Assembly: GCF_014697425.1 (NCBI RefSeq)
Contig: NZ_JACJRU010000039.1
Coordinates: forward strand, 1-64,000
DNA: 64,000 bases
Direction: 5' to 3'
DNA from: Nostoc sp. FACHB-110
Lineage (GTDB): Bacteria > Cyanobacteriota > Cyanobacteriia > Cyanobacteriales > Nostocaceae
Below are positions 33,205-43,169 of this stretch, piece after piece. The stretch's first letter is position 1, and every line of letters begins with the position of its first letter. Below the pieces are notes generated by a model that searched no databases, was not told the origin of the DNA, and saw nothing but the letters and a program-made list of their open reading frames with translations. A program made the translations under genes and the position numbers.

Positions 33205-36200
33205 ATGATTGACACTCTTGTGAAGATTCCTGGTTATAGCATCAGCGAACAACTCTATGATGGCTCCCGAACACTGGTTTATCGCGCAGTTAGAGAAATT
33301 GACTCAACACCAGTAGTTATCAAACTGCTGAAAAATGCCTATCCCAGCTTTAGCGAATTGCTATTATTTCGCAACCAGTACACCATCGGGAAAAATCTCA
33401 CCTCACCCCTGATTATTCAAACCCATAGCCTAGAAGCCTTACATAATGGCTATATGCTAGTCATGGAAGACTTTGGGGGAATTTCTCTTAAGGATTATTT
33501 TGCCAAAAATCAAAATGTTACATCTAGAGAGGAGTTTTTAGTAATAGCGATCGCACTCTGCGACATCCTAGACTTACTCTACCACGAAAGAATTATTCAT
33601 AAAGATATTAAACCCAGCAATATATTAATTAATCCTGAAAATAAACAAGTTAAATTAATCGACTTTAGTATTGCATCTTTATTACCCAGAGAAACCCAAA
33701 CCCTAGTTAATCCCAATATTTTAGAAGGAACACTAGCTTATATCTCTCCCGAACAAACCGGGAGAATGAATCGAGGGATTGACTATCGTACAGATTTTTA
33801 TTCCCTTGGTGTAACTTTCTATGAATTACTGGTAAATGAGTTACCCTTTGCATCTCATGATGCAATGGAATTGGTACATGCTCATATTGCGAAAACAGCA
33901 CCGTTACTACATGAAATTAATCCAAATATCCCTTCAGTTATTTCAGCAATCGTCAGTAAGTTGATGGCGAAAAATTCTGAGGATAGATATCAGAGTGCAT
34001 TGGGTTTAAAATTTGATTTAGAAAAATGTCTAACTGAGTTAAGAGAAACTGGTGAAATTCAAAGCTTTGAAATTGGACAAAGGGATTTGTGCGATCGCTT
34101 CATTATTCCTGATAAATTATATGGGAGAGAAACAGAAGTCACAAGCTTGTTACAAGCATTTGAGCGAGTGACTCACGGCACATCAGAAATAATGTTAGTA
34201 GCAGGCTTTTCCGGGATAGGTAAAACTGCTGTAGTCAATGAAGTCCACAAGCCAATTACCCATCAGCATGGTTATTTTATCAAAGGTAAGTTTGATCAAT
34301 TCAATCGTAATATTCCCTTATCTGCCTTTGTACAAACTTTGCGCGATTTGATGGGGCAATTATTATCAGAATCAGATGCACAATTAGCGCAGTGGCGTAA
34401 TCAAATTACGCAAGTTGTGGGAGAAAATGGGCAAGTTTTGATTGACGTAATTCCAGAACTGGAGAAGATTATTGGTAAACAACCCGATGCGCCAGAAATT
34501 TCAGGTACGGCGGCGCAAAATCGGTTTAATTTGTTGTTCCAAAAGTTTATTGCTATTTTCACCACAAAAGAACATCCATTAGTGATGTTTGTGGATGACT
34601 TGCAGTGGGCAGATTTGGCTTCCCTACAGTTAATTAAACTGCTGATGGAGGATAAGAATTATCTGCTATTGTTAGGGGCTTATCGAGATAACGAAGTGTC
34701 AGCCGCACACCCGTTGATGTTAACCGTGGAGGAATTGAAGAAAGTAGGTAAGACCGTGAATACGATTACGCTGGAACCGCTTTCTTTAAAAGATACTAAT
34801 CAGTTAGTGGCTGATACTTTGAATTGTACAACTGAACGAGCGCTTTCCATCACAGAATTAATCAATCGCAAAACCAAAGGCAATCCCTTTTTCACAACTC
34901 AATTTTTCAAGGCGTTATACGAAGATGGACAGATTACGTTTAATCGCCAACACGGTTATTGGGAATGTGATTTGGCGCAAGTAAAGGGGCTATCTTTAAC
35001 TGATGATGTAGTAGAATTTATGGCACATCAGTTACAAAAGTTGCCTCAAGAAACGCAAAATATATTAAAATTAGCTGCTTGTATTGGTAACTCTTTTGAT
35101 TTAAATACTTTGGCAATTGTTTGCGAACAATCAACATCTCAAGTAGCGGATGGTTTGTGGAAATCTTTGCAGGAAGGATTGATTTTACCTCAAAGTCAAG
35201 TTTATAAGTTTTATCTGAGTAATGGGCAAGAAGTTAATACTAGAAATATCGAAAATTTAGCTTATCGGTTTCTACATGATCGCGTCCAACAAGCTGCTTA
35301 CTCTTTAATTCCCGAAGACCAAAAACAAGTCACCCATCTGGCAATTGGTCAATTATTGCACGCTAATACACCTGTTAATCAACTAGAATCAAATATTTTT
35401 GAAATTGTCAATCACTTAAATATAGGCATTGATTTGATCACTCAGCCTGAGACAAAACTGGAGTTAGCACAACTGAATTTCATGGCAGGATGCAGAGCTA
35501 AAAGTGCGATCGCTTATAATGCAGCAGTTAACTACTTCACCCAAGGCATTAACTTACTCCCTGCTGATCCTTGGACAACAAACTACAAATTAACTCTAAA
35601 TCTACACCAAGAGCGTCTCGAAGCTGCTTGTCTGAATACAGACTTTGACAAGTTAGCAGCCTGGGATGACATCATCTTGCAATCTGCGACTTCTTTGCTC
35701 GACACCATCAAAGTCTATGAAGTCCGAGTGATGGCTTTCCGCTCTCAAGGTAAATTTGCCGAAGTAGTTGAAACTGGGTTGCAGGTGTTGAAATTACTCG
35801 GTGTGGAATTTCCCAAACAACCCACTCAAGCAGATATTGGTGCAGCAGCACAATATACACGGCAACTATGGATAGGAGATAAACCCTTAAGTTTGGCAGA
35901 TTTGCCTGCAATGAACGATCCCTATCAACTAGCAGCAATGCAAATCATGACTAAACTTGTGTCGTCTGTTTACATTGTAGCACCTGAACTTTTACCATTA
36001 CTCATCTTCAAGCAAGTTGAGATGTCTATTCAGTTTGGTAATTCCGCTGTTGCTATTTTTTCCTATGCAGACTACGGATTAATTCTCTGTGGTTTTATGG
36101 AAGATATTCATGCTGGCTATGAATTTGGACAATTATCATTACAGTTACTAGAAAAATTTCAGATTAACGCCTTTAAAAGCAGAGCTTACTTTGTTGTCAA

Positions 36201-38601
36201 CAGCTTTATTCGCCACTGGAAAGAACCCTTGAGCCAGTCTATCCAATTTTTGTTGGAGGGCTACCAAAGTGGGCTGGAAACCGGAGATTGGGAGTCTGTA
36301 GGACTAAACATACTAACATACTCTGAGTACGGCTACTGGAGTGGTCGAGAATTAAGCACTTTGGCTGAGGAAATGGAAACCTATCGACAAATTATCAGCC
36401 ACGTTAAGCAAGAACCAATTTTAAAATCTTATGACTGTTGGCTACAAACAATTCTAAATTTATTAGGCAGAAATGAAAACCCCTATTTTTTGACAGGTGA
36501 AGTCTTCCGTACCGCCCAAGTTTTGCCTCATTTACAGGCTACCAATGATCGAGGGGGATTATTTCGTATTGCTTTGTCTCAAGCCATTCTCTATTATCTG
36601 TTTGGAAAATATGAACAAGCTGGGGAACAAGCAGCTATAGCAGAACAATATAGTAATGCTAGTAGTGGCAGTTTTATGATAGTTGTGTTGGTCTTCTATC
36701 ATGCTTTAATTCATTTGTCCCAATATGAAACGGCTGATCATGAACAACAATCAATAATCATTGAGCGCGTCAATAGTCATCAAGAAAAAATACAAAATTG
36801 GGCAAATTTAGCTCCCTTTAATCATCAACATCGCTGGCAACTTGTAGCAGCAGAAAAATTACGAGTTTTAGGTCAAAACTATGAGGCAATGGCACATTAT
36901 GATTTAGCTATTGCTAGTGCAAAAACCCACTGTTATTTACAAGATGAAGCACTCAGCAACGAATTGGCTGCTAAATTCTACCTCAACTGGGGGAAAGAGA
37001 AAGTCGCCGCAGGTTATATGCAGCAAGCATATTATTGTTATGCTCATTGGGGAGCAAAAGCTAAAGTCGCAGACTTAGAAAGACGCTACCCCCAATTACT
37101 AGCCCCCATATTACAGCAAAGCCGTTCGCCTCTTTCCACTAACGAAACTATCTTCCCCTTGGAAACTGTGACATCTACCAGTTCGGGTACATCCAGTAGC
37201 AGTATTTCAGATACTCTTGATTTAAAAGCAATTCTCAAAGCATCTCAAACTATCTCCGGTGAAATCGAACTAGACAAACTACTTTCATCGTTACTTTCCA
37301 TCATCATCAAAATTGCTGGGGCTGATAAATGCATATTAATGCTGTTGCGAGACAACTGCCTGCTAATTAAAGGCTCAATTACCCAGGGAACAAACCCCGT
37401 GGTATTCCAAAACCTTCGGGTTGAAGACAGTCAAGATATTCCTCACAAGCTGATTTATAAAGTCAAGCACAATCAACAAACTGTTGTGTTATCGGATACA
37501 TCTGTAGATAGTACCTTAGCCAACGATCGCTATATTATCAGTCAAAAGCCAAAGAGTATTTTGTGCAACCCAATTTTACATCAAGGCAAATTACTAGGGA
37601 TTTTATATCTAGAAAATAGTTTAGCGAAAGGAGCGTTTAAGGGCGAACGCGTCGAACTACTCAACCTCATCTGCGCTCAAGCCGCTATTTCCCTAGAAAA
37701 TGCCCAATTATATGAGCGAGCGCAGCAGTATGCCCAAGAATTAGAACAAGCATTAGACAACTTACAAAACGCCCAATTACAAATTGTCCAAAGTGAGAAA
37801 ATGTCAGCCTTGGGTAACTTAGTCGCTGGAGTTGCTCACGAAATGAATAACCCTTTAGGATTTATTGCCGCCAGTCTCCAGCAAGCTAAACCCACCTTTG
37901 CTGATATTATCGAACATTTGAAACTCTATCAAGAAACCTTCAGCAATAATAGGAAAGAAATCCTCGAGCATGAGTCAAAAATTGATTTGGAATATACCAT
38001 AGAAGACCTGCCTAAAATACTCGATTCTATGATACTTGCTTGCGATAGATTAAAAAATATCAGCACTTCCCTCCGCACTTTCTCCCGTGCTGACAGAGAT
38101 TACAAAGTACCATTTAATCTTCACGAAGGCATTGATAGTACAATTTTAATTCTCAAACATCGTCTCAAAGCTAACGAACAACGTCCCGCAATTGAAGTAA
38201 TCACTAACTACGGTGATTTACCCCCAGTTGAATGTTTTCCTGGGCAATTAAATCAGGTATTTATGAATATTTTGGCGAATGCTATTGACGCATTAGATGA
38301 ATCGAATCACGGACGTACTTTTGCAGAAATCCAAGCTCATCCTAACTCTATTACAATTACCACATCAATAGCAGATAAATATGTAAAAATCTCCATTGCT
38401 GATAATGGTAAAGGCATGAGTGAAGAGATTCAACAAAGAATATTTGACCATTTATTTACTACTAAAGCTGTCGGTAAAGGTACGGGTTTAGGATTAGCTA
38501 TAGCAAAGCAAATTGTCGAACAAACCCACGGTGGAAAGTTGAAATGTCATTCTGTTGTGGGTGAAGGTACTGAGTTTGTGATGAAAATTCCAGTATTTTG
38601 A
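33205..38601 (+). CDS. HstK-type Ser/Thr kinase-ATPase-GAF-histidine kinase, copy 2
   Basis: 1798 residues from the ATG at 33205; the open frame extends upstream into copy 1, but that extension is just its overlapping 3' end. Order: Ser/Thr kinase (Lys40; HKD at 132-134; DFS), AAA ATPase (GFSGIGKTA, FVDDLQWAD), helical TPR-like middle, linker TSTSSGTSSSS, GAF (about 1345-1500), short coiled coil, HisKA with His1545, HATPase. It lacks the PAS domain of copy 1. 186 bases (33790-33975) are identical to 27837-28022 in copy 1. The last residues diverge from the other copies (GGKLKCHSVVGEGTEFVMKI) and resemble those of the receiver-kinase at 43170. Confidence 0.93.
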   Translation: MIDTLVKIPGYSISEQLYDGSRTLVYRAVREIDSTPVVIKLLKNAYPSFSELLLFRNQYTIGKNLTSPLIIQTHSLEALHNGYMLVMEDFGGISLKDYFAKNQNVTSREEFLVIAIALCDILDLLYHERIIHKDIKPSNILINPENKQVKLIDFSIASLLPRETQTLVNPNILEGTLAYISPEQTGRMNRGIDYRTDFYSLGVTFYELLVNELPFASHDAMELVHAHIAKTAPLLHEINPNIPSVISAIVSKLMAKNSEDRYQSALGLKFDLEKCLTELRETGEIQSFEIGQRDLCDRFIIPDKLYGRETEVTSLLQAFERVTHGTSEIMLVAGFSGIGKTAVVNEVHKPITHQHGYFIKGKFDQFNRNIPLSAFVQTLRDLMGQLLSESDAQLAQWRNQITQVVGENGQVLIDVIPELEKIIGKQPDAPEISGTAAQNRFNLLFQKFIAIFTTKEHPLVMFVDDLQWADLASLQLIKLLMEDKNYLLLLGAYRDNEVSAAHPLMLTVEELKKVGKTVNTITLEPLSLKDTNQLVADTLNCTTERALSITELINRKTKGNPFFTTQFFKALYEDGQITFNRQHGYWECDLAQVKGLSLTDDVVEFMAHQLQKLPQETQNILKLAACIGNSFDLNTLAIVCEQSTSQVADGLWKSLQEGLILPQSQVYKFYLSNGQEVNTRNIENLAYRFLHDRVQQAAYSLIPEDQKQVTHLAIGQLLHANTPVNQLESNIFEIVNHLNIGIDLITQPETKLELAQLNFMAGCRAKSAIAYNAAVNYFTQGINLLPADPWTTNYKLTLNLHQERLEAACLNTDFDKLAAWDDIILQSATSLLDTIKVYEVRVMAFRSQGKFAEVVETGLQVLKLLGVEFPKQPTQADIGAAAQYTRQLWIGDKPLSLADLPAMNDPYQLAAMQIMTKLVSSVYIVAPELLPLLIFKQVEMSIQFGNSAVAIFSYADYGLILCGFMEDIHAGYEFGQLSLQLLEKFQINAFKSRAYFVVNSFIRHWKEPLSQSIQFLLEGYQSGLETGDWESVGLNILTYSEYGYWSGRELSTLAEEMETYRQIISHVKQEPILKSYDCWLQTILNLLGRNENPYFLTGEVFRTAQVLPHLQATNDRGGLFRIALSQAILYYLFGKYEQAGEQAAIAEQYSNASSGSFMIVVLVFYHALIHLSQYETADHEQQSIIIERVNSHQEKIQNWANLAPFNHQHRWQLVAAEKLRVLGQNYEAMAHYDLAIASAKTHCYLQDEALSNELAAKFYLNWGKEKVAAGYMQQAYYCYAHWGAKAKVADLERRYPQLLAPILQQSRSPLSTNETIFPLETVTSTSSGTSSSSISDTLDLKAILKASQTISGEIELDKLLSSLLSIIIKIAGADKCILMLLRDNCLLIKGSITQGTNPVVFQNLRVEDSQDIPHKLIYKVKHNQQTVVLSDTSVDSTLANDRYIISQKPKSILCNPILHQGKLLGILYLENSLAKGAFKGERVELLNLICAQAAISLENAQLYERAQQYAQELEQALDNLQNAQLQIVQSEKMSALGNLVAGVAHEMNNPLGFIAASLQQAKPTFADIIEHLKLYQETFSNNRKEILEHESKIDLEYTIEDLPKILDSMILACDRLKNISTSLRTFSRADRDYKVPFNLHEGIDSTILILKHRLKANEQRPAIEVITNYGDLPPVECFPGQLNQVFMNILANAIDALDESNHGRTFAEIQAHPNSITITTSIADKYVKISIADNGKGMSEEIQQRIFDHLFTTKAVGKGTGLGLAIAKQIVEQTHGGKLKCHSVVGEGTEFVMKIPVF

Positions 38602-38616
38602 AATTTCTGAGCGTAT

Positions 38617-38631
38617 CTGGGAATACTAAAT
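38617..38631. repeat. Conserved CTGGGAATACTAAAT motif, copy 3
   Basis: An exact copy of the 15-mer, 16 bases after the stop of kinase copy 2. Here no giant kinase follows; the next gene is the solute-binding protein about 270 bases on. The motif therefore travels with the 3' end of the upstream kinase. Confidence 0.6.
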
Positions 38632-38663
38632 ACTGAGGTTTTGACAATAGTTTTACCTTATAC

Positions 38664-38790
38664 CAATTCGCAATTCGCAATTCGCAATGACGCTCGCAGG
38701 CTCGCTAACGCTGCGCTAACGCAATTTGCAATTTGCAATTTGCAATGACGCGACGCTCGTTCCTCGCTAACGCTTCGCTAACGCAATTAA
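38664..38790. repeat. Heptamer tandem repeats (STRR-like), two higher-order copies
   Basis: Three tandem CAATTCG units (38664-38684), then CAATGACGCTCG and CTCGCTAACGCTGCGCTAACG. These are followed by three CAATTTG units (38722-38742), CAATGACGCGACGCTCG and CTCGCTAACGCTTCGCTAACG. The whole is a duplicated unit of about 58-68 bases with heptamer arrays. Short tandemly repeated heptamers are a known feature of heterocystous cyanobacteria. It fills most of the 301-base gap before the solute-binding protein gene. Confidence 0.75.
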
Positions 38791-38902
38791 GAAATCTAGC
38801 TCCAGTAAGACTTTCCTGATTTCTATCTGTCGCATTCTTTTCTTAAATTGGTATTACTTAATTTAAATAATACTTTTAAAAAATTCTCTCAGATACATTT
38901 TC

Positions 38903-40405
38903 ATGAATGACGTAGATTATCAACAACGTTTAGCTGTAGCCAAAGCAGTTAAGCAATTTCGACAAGGACGAATCAACCGTCGTGAGTTCCTGAAATTTTT
39001 AGGATTGGCTGGCTTTGGTTTTAGTAGTGCCCGTTTTTTGAGTGGTTGCAGTCAGCCTGTAAAAAAGCGATCGCCTATTGCATTGCAACTAGCCGATCTG
39101 CTCACCTCGGATCAAAAACAGTTTCTTCAAGAAATTGGCAAATCTCTCAAGGGGAAAACCCTGCGGATTGTCACAGAAGATATGGCATCCTGTCAGGCAA
39201 TCTCCAGGATTACAAAACAACAGTTTACTCCGTTGACGGGAATTGAAGTGGAGTGGAGTTTGCTACCACTCGATCGCGTCCTCGCCCGCATCACCCAAGA
39301 CACCGCGCGACAAGCCGGAGTGCATGATATTTTCTACGTTGATCAATCATGGATTGGACGATTGATTAATGACAGTGTGAACCCCAAAAGCCTGTTAGAT
39401 AAGCAAGATTTTGCCTATCCCGGCTACAATTTTGACGACATCCTCAAACCCCTGTTAGATAACGTTGCTTCCTACAAAGGGCAATTGGGCGGGATTCCCA
39501 TTGATGTTCCCATCTTTATCATGATGTATCGCCGGGATGTGTTGCAGGATTTGGGGCTAAAAGTACCCACCACCATGTCGGAATATTTAGCAGTGGTGAA
39601 AGCCATTCATCAAGCAAAATCGCCCCAAATGTCTGGCACAACTGGGCAATGGCTACCGGGTTCCTATGCCCTGAACTGCGATATGACCTCTTGGTTATGG
39701 GCATTTGGCGGCTCGGTGTTTGGTGCGGATGAACAACCTGCAATTAATGACGAAAAAGCGATCGCGGGTTTGGAATACATGATGGAACTAGGACAATATA
39801 TGGCTCCCCCATCGCGTGTATCTGATTGGTATGGACAGGCCAATGCTTTCATCCAGGGACGAGCCGGGATTTACATTTCTTGGGGTGAATTTTTTCCCGG
39901 GTTTGATGATCCTAAAATCTCCAAGATTGTCGGTTTAGCAGAAGCCGCACCCTGTCCTAAAGAAGTCGCATTGCGATCGCCATCAGAATGCAGTTTTGGC
40001 GAAGTCCCTGGCATTAGTCACCAAGGTGGTAGCTGTTTAATGCTCTCTCGCTACAGCAAAAATATAGACGCAGCTTGGGTGTTTCTGCAATGGATTACGA
40101 GTCCAGAAATTAGTCTGTTAGCCAGTCTGGAAGCAGGCTCAAGTGGCATCCGCAGAAGTACTTATGAGTACCCAAAAACGCAACTACAGGGACAAATCAC
40201 CGCAACTACAACGCGAAGACACATGGGGGTAGTGCTTGATGCCATTCTCAATCGGATGGGTACAGAACCCCATTTACCCAACTGGGCGCAATTAGCAAAT
40301 GGCGACTTTCCCATAGAACTGGGCAAGATGGTCACTCAACAACAAACGGTAAAAACAACAGTCGAGCAGATGGCTAAACTAGCCGCCGCCGCTAAATCAG
40401 CTTGA
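38903..40405 (+). CDS. Family 1 extracellular solute-binding lipoprotein
   Basis: A 500-residue periplasmic binding protein of the sugar type (SBP_bac_1). A Tat-like signal is visible, NRREFLKFLGLAGFGFSSARFLSGCSQ-like, with the twin arginine at residues about 27-28 and a lipobox LSGC (Cys about 49), so it should be a membrane-anchored lipoprotein. The body has LRIVTEDMASCQAI, GQLGGIPIDVPIFIMMYRRD, WLWAFGGSVFGADEQPAIND, and QWITSPEISLLASLEAGSSG, which match the sugar-binding fold. No permease or ATPase genes follow. The next two genes are histidine kinases, with about 60 and 25 bases between reading frames, so it is probably the ligand-binding partner of the sensor kinase. Confidence 0.88.
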   Translation: MNDVDYQQRLAVAKAVKQFRQGRINRREFLKFLGLAGFGFSSARFLSGCSQPVKKRSPIALQLADLLTSDQKQFLQEIGKSLKGKTLRIVTEDMASCQAISRITKQQFTPLTGIEVEWSLLPLDRVLARITQDTARQAGVHDIFYVDQSWIGRLINDSVNPKSLLDKQDFAYPGYNFDDILKPLLDNVASYKGQLGGIPIDVPIFIMMYRRDVLQDLGLKVPTTMSEYLAVVKAIHQAKSPQMSGTTGQWLPGSYALNCDMTSWLWAFGGSVFGADEQPAINDEKAIAGLEYMMELGQYMAPPSRVSDWYGQANAFIQGRAGIYISWGEFFPGFDDPKISKIVGLAEAAPCPKEVALRSPSECSFGEVPGISHQGGSCLMLSRYSKNIDAAWVFLQWITSPEISLLASLEAGSSGIRRSTYEYPKTQLQGQITATTTRRHMGVVLDAILNRMGTEPHLPNWAQLANGDFPIELGKMVTQQQTVKTTVEQMAKLAAAAKSA

Positions 40406-40464
40406 TGTCATTCAAAAAAACCGTTGATTCTCTATCTCTCCATCAGCCCAACTGAGAAAGTTTT

Positions 40465-43143
40465 ATGAACAATCCCCAAACCCAATCCCTCACTCAAAAA
40501 AGTTTACGCCACCAGTTGCTCTCAGCATTTCTATTGATTGCTTTAGTACCAATGGCAGCATTATCACTATGGAATCAACAAACAACCCGTAAAGCACTCC
40601 TAGAGACAGCAAACCAATCCTTAGAATCTGCGGCTTCTCAAACTGCGTCCCAGATTGATGCCTTCATGCAGGCAAATCTGAAGGTAATCGCCACGGAAAA
40701 ACAACTACCTGACTTAGTGAATTATTTAGAGCGATCGCCCCAAAACCCCCCAACAGATGTACAACGTCAAGCTACCTTAAAAATTCTCAACACCTTAAAA
40801 AACAAAGACCGCATTTTTATTAATTCCTACGCCATTTTGAATTTGCAAGGGCAGAATATCTTAGATACAAATCCCCAATTGCAAGGAAGGTCTGAGGCAA
40901 ACTATCAATATTTTCAAACAGCATTGGAAACCGGAGAACCCTTTGTCTCGGCGGTTGAGTTTTCCTCTGTAGATAACAAACCATATTTTTACTTCAGTCA
41001 ATCAATTCGCAATCCTGACACTGGCAAAGTGATCGGCGTCTTGCGTAGTCAGTATAGCGCGGCTATTTTGCAACAATTGATACTGCAAAACAACCAACTA
41101 GCTGGAGATTTTTCTTTTCCTATTTTGCTCGATGAAAACCATCTTCGCTTGGCACAAGCTGACCACGTAGATCCAGAAGCACCGACAACACACCTGTTTC
41201 ATCCGCTTGTTCCCTTAACTTCTAATCGCCTGGCTCAATTACAGTCTCAGAATCGTTTACCCCGCCAACCTATAGATCACGTCACAAACTTGCCAGACTT
41301 TGAGAAGGGAGTTTCTCGAATAGATACTGCCACCCCCTACTTTACTACCTATCTGACAACTCGCAATAAAACCCTTTATGCTGGGGTTGTCGAGCGAATG
41401 AAAACTCAGCCTTGGATGGTTGCGTTCGTGCGTCCGCAAGAGTTGTTTCTCAAACCTGTCAATCAACATACCTTTAATCTGTTGCTCTTGGGATTCATCA
41501 CCGCCGGGGGTGTGATTATTTGGGCAATACGAGTGTCAAGTAATATCTCCACCCCCATGACACGATTAACTACTGCTGCCGAAAAACTGGCGCAAGGGCA
41601 ATGGAGTAATCCAGAATTATTGTTATCTACTCAGCAACATTCTGGAGCTAGTGAAATTACCACATTGGCTAACAGGTTTTTAGAAATGGCGAACCAGCTT
41701 CAAGGGGTGTTTGCTAATTTAGAGCAACGAGTAGCCGATCGCACAGCAGAACTCCAAGAAGCCAAGCTGTTAGCCGACAGCGCCAACCAAGCCAAAAGTG
41801 AATTTCTCGCCAATATGAGCCATGAGTTACGTACCCCGCTCAATGGCATTCTAGGTTATGCCCAAATCTTGCAGCGCAGTGAATCCCTGACACCCAAAGC
41901 CCGTAATGGTATTGACATTATTTACCAATGCGGTAGTCATCTTTTGAGTTTGATTAATGATGTCCTCGACCTCGCCAAAATCGAAGCCCGGAAACTCGAA
42001 CTGCATCCCGTCCCCTTCCATTTTCCTTCCTTTTTAGAAAGTGTGGTGGAAATTAATCGCATTCGGGCAGAACAAAAAGGCATTGCGTTCAACTTCCATA
42101 CAGATGCTCAATTGCCGGTGGGCGTTGCTGCTGATGAAAAACGTCTACGGCAAGTTTTGATAAATTTACTGGGAAATGCAATTAAATTTACCGATCGCGG
42201 TAGTGTCACCTTGAAAGTTACCTGGAATCACCAGAAAATTCGCTTTCATATAGAAGATACTGGCGCTGGTATGACCCCAGAAGAAATTGCCAAAATTTTC
42301 CTCCCCTTTGAGCAAGTGGGCGATACGAAAAAGCAAACCGAGGGAACAGGTTTAGGGTTAGCGATTACTCAACAAATTATCTCGCTGATGCAGAGTGAAA
42401 TTCATGTGCAAAGTATTCCTGGTGTGGGTAGCAGCTTTTGGTTTGAAGTGGAACTAGAAGCAATTAAAGATTGGGCTGAGGCTTCTAGAGTAGTTTCCCA
42501 AGGTGCGATCAAGGGTTATGCTGGCAGAAAACGCAAAATTCTAGTAATTGATGACCGTTGGGAAAATCGTTCGGTCTTGCTGAATCTCCTCGAACCCGTC
42601 GGCTTTGAAATCATCGAAGCCAGCAACGGATTAGAAGCAATTGAGTTAACCTTGCAACAATCACCAGATTTAATTATTACTGACTTAGCCATGCCTGTCA
42701 TGGATGGGTTTGAGTTTTTACAAAAATTGCGTTCCCATCCTCAGTTGCAAAACCTCATAGTTTTGGTTTCCTCTGCTAGTATCTTTGATATTGATCGCCA
42801 CAAAAGCCTGAATTCTGGGGGTAATGATTTTTTACCCAAACCAGTACAAGCAGAAACTTTATTCTCACTTCTGGAAAAATATCTGCAACTAAATTGGATA
42901 TATGAAAATCACACCGAACCGTCACAACCAGAAGTTATCATCGGTGAAATCCAGCCACCGGAAACCGCTATCTTGCATCAACTCTGGGAATTAGCCCAAG
43001 ACGGAGAACTTGATGGCATCATCGAAGTCGTCCAGCAACTCCAGGGTGCAAATACTACTGCATTTAGCCAAGAAATTATGCATATGGTTGAGGGTTGCCA
43101 AATCAAACAATTACGAGCATTTATTCAAAAATACCTTTCTTAA
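40465..43143 (+). CDS. Membrane hybrid histidine kinase with Cache-like sensor
   Basis: 892 residues. Membrane helix 1 is about residues 17-35 (LLSAFLLIALVPMAALSLW). A Cache-like extracytoplasmic domain follows (about 40-325). Helix 2 is about 332-350 (FNLLLLGFITAGGVIIWAI). HAMP is about 353-405. HisKA carries His453 in NMSHELRTPLNGILGYAQIL. The HATPase has LINLLGNAIKFTDRG, EDTGAGM and GTGLGLAI. The receiver carries Asp740 in DLIITDLAMPVMDGFEF. A C-terminal helical tail of about 75 residues follows. It likely senses a ligand, perhaps via the adjacent solute-binding lipoprotein, and passes phosphate to its own receiver. The ATG follows GAGAAAG by 9 bases. Confidence 0.93.
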   Translation: MNNPQTQSLTQKSLRHQLLSAFLLIALVPMAALSLWNQQTTRKALLETANQSLESAASQTASQIDAFMQANLKVIATEKQLPDLVNYLERSPQNPPTDVQRQATLKILNTLKNKDRIFINSYAILNLQGQNILDTNPQLQGRSEANYQYFQTALETGEPFVSAVEFSSVDNKPYFYFSQSIRNPDTGKVIGVLRSQYSAAILQQLILQNNQLAGDFSFPILLDENHLRLAQADHVDPEAPTTHLFHPLVPLTSNRLAQLQSQNRLPRQPIDHVTNLPDFEKGVSRIDTATPYFTTYLTTRNKTLYAGVVERMKTQPWMVAFVRPQELFLKPVNQHTFNLLLLGFITAGGVIIWAIRVSSNISTPMTRLTTAAEKLAQGQWSNPELLLSTQQHSGASEITTLANRFLEMANQLQGVFANLEQRVADRTAELQEAKLLADSANQAKSEFLANMSHELRTPLNGILGYAQILQRSESLTPKARNGIDIIYQCGSHLLSLINDVLDLAKIEARKLELHPVPFHFPSFLESVVEINRIRAEQKGIAFNFHTDAQLPVGVAADEKRLRQVLINLLGNAIKFTDRGSVTLKVTWNHQKIRFHIEDTGAGMTPEEIAKIFLPFEQVGDTKKQTEGTGLGLAITQQIISLMQSEIHVQSIPGVGSSFWFEVELEAIKDWAEASRVVSQGAIKGYAGRKRKILVIDDRWENRSVLLNLLEPVGFEIIEASNGLEAIELTLQQSPDLIITDLAMPVMDGFEFLQKLRSHPQLQNLIVLVSSASIFDIDRHKSLNSGGNDFLPKPVQAETLFSLLEKYLQLNWIYENHTEPSQPEVIIGEIQPPETAILHQLWELAQDGELDGIIEVVQQLQGANTTAFSQEIMHMVEGCQIKQLRAFIQKYLS

Positions 43144-43169
43144 CACTCTCACATTGGAAACCAAAACCT

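Noticed and set aside
43095..43169. Upstream extension of the receiver-kinase frame
   Set aside because: It overlaps the end of the hybrid kinase in another frame and adds 25 residues before the receiver domain; the ATG at 43170 fits better.
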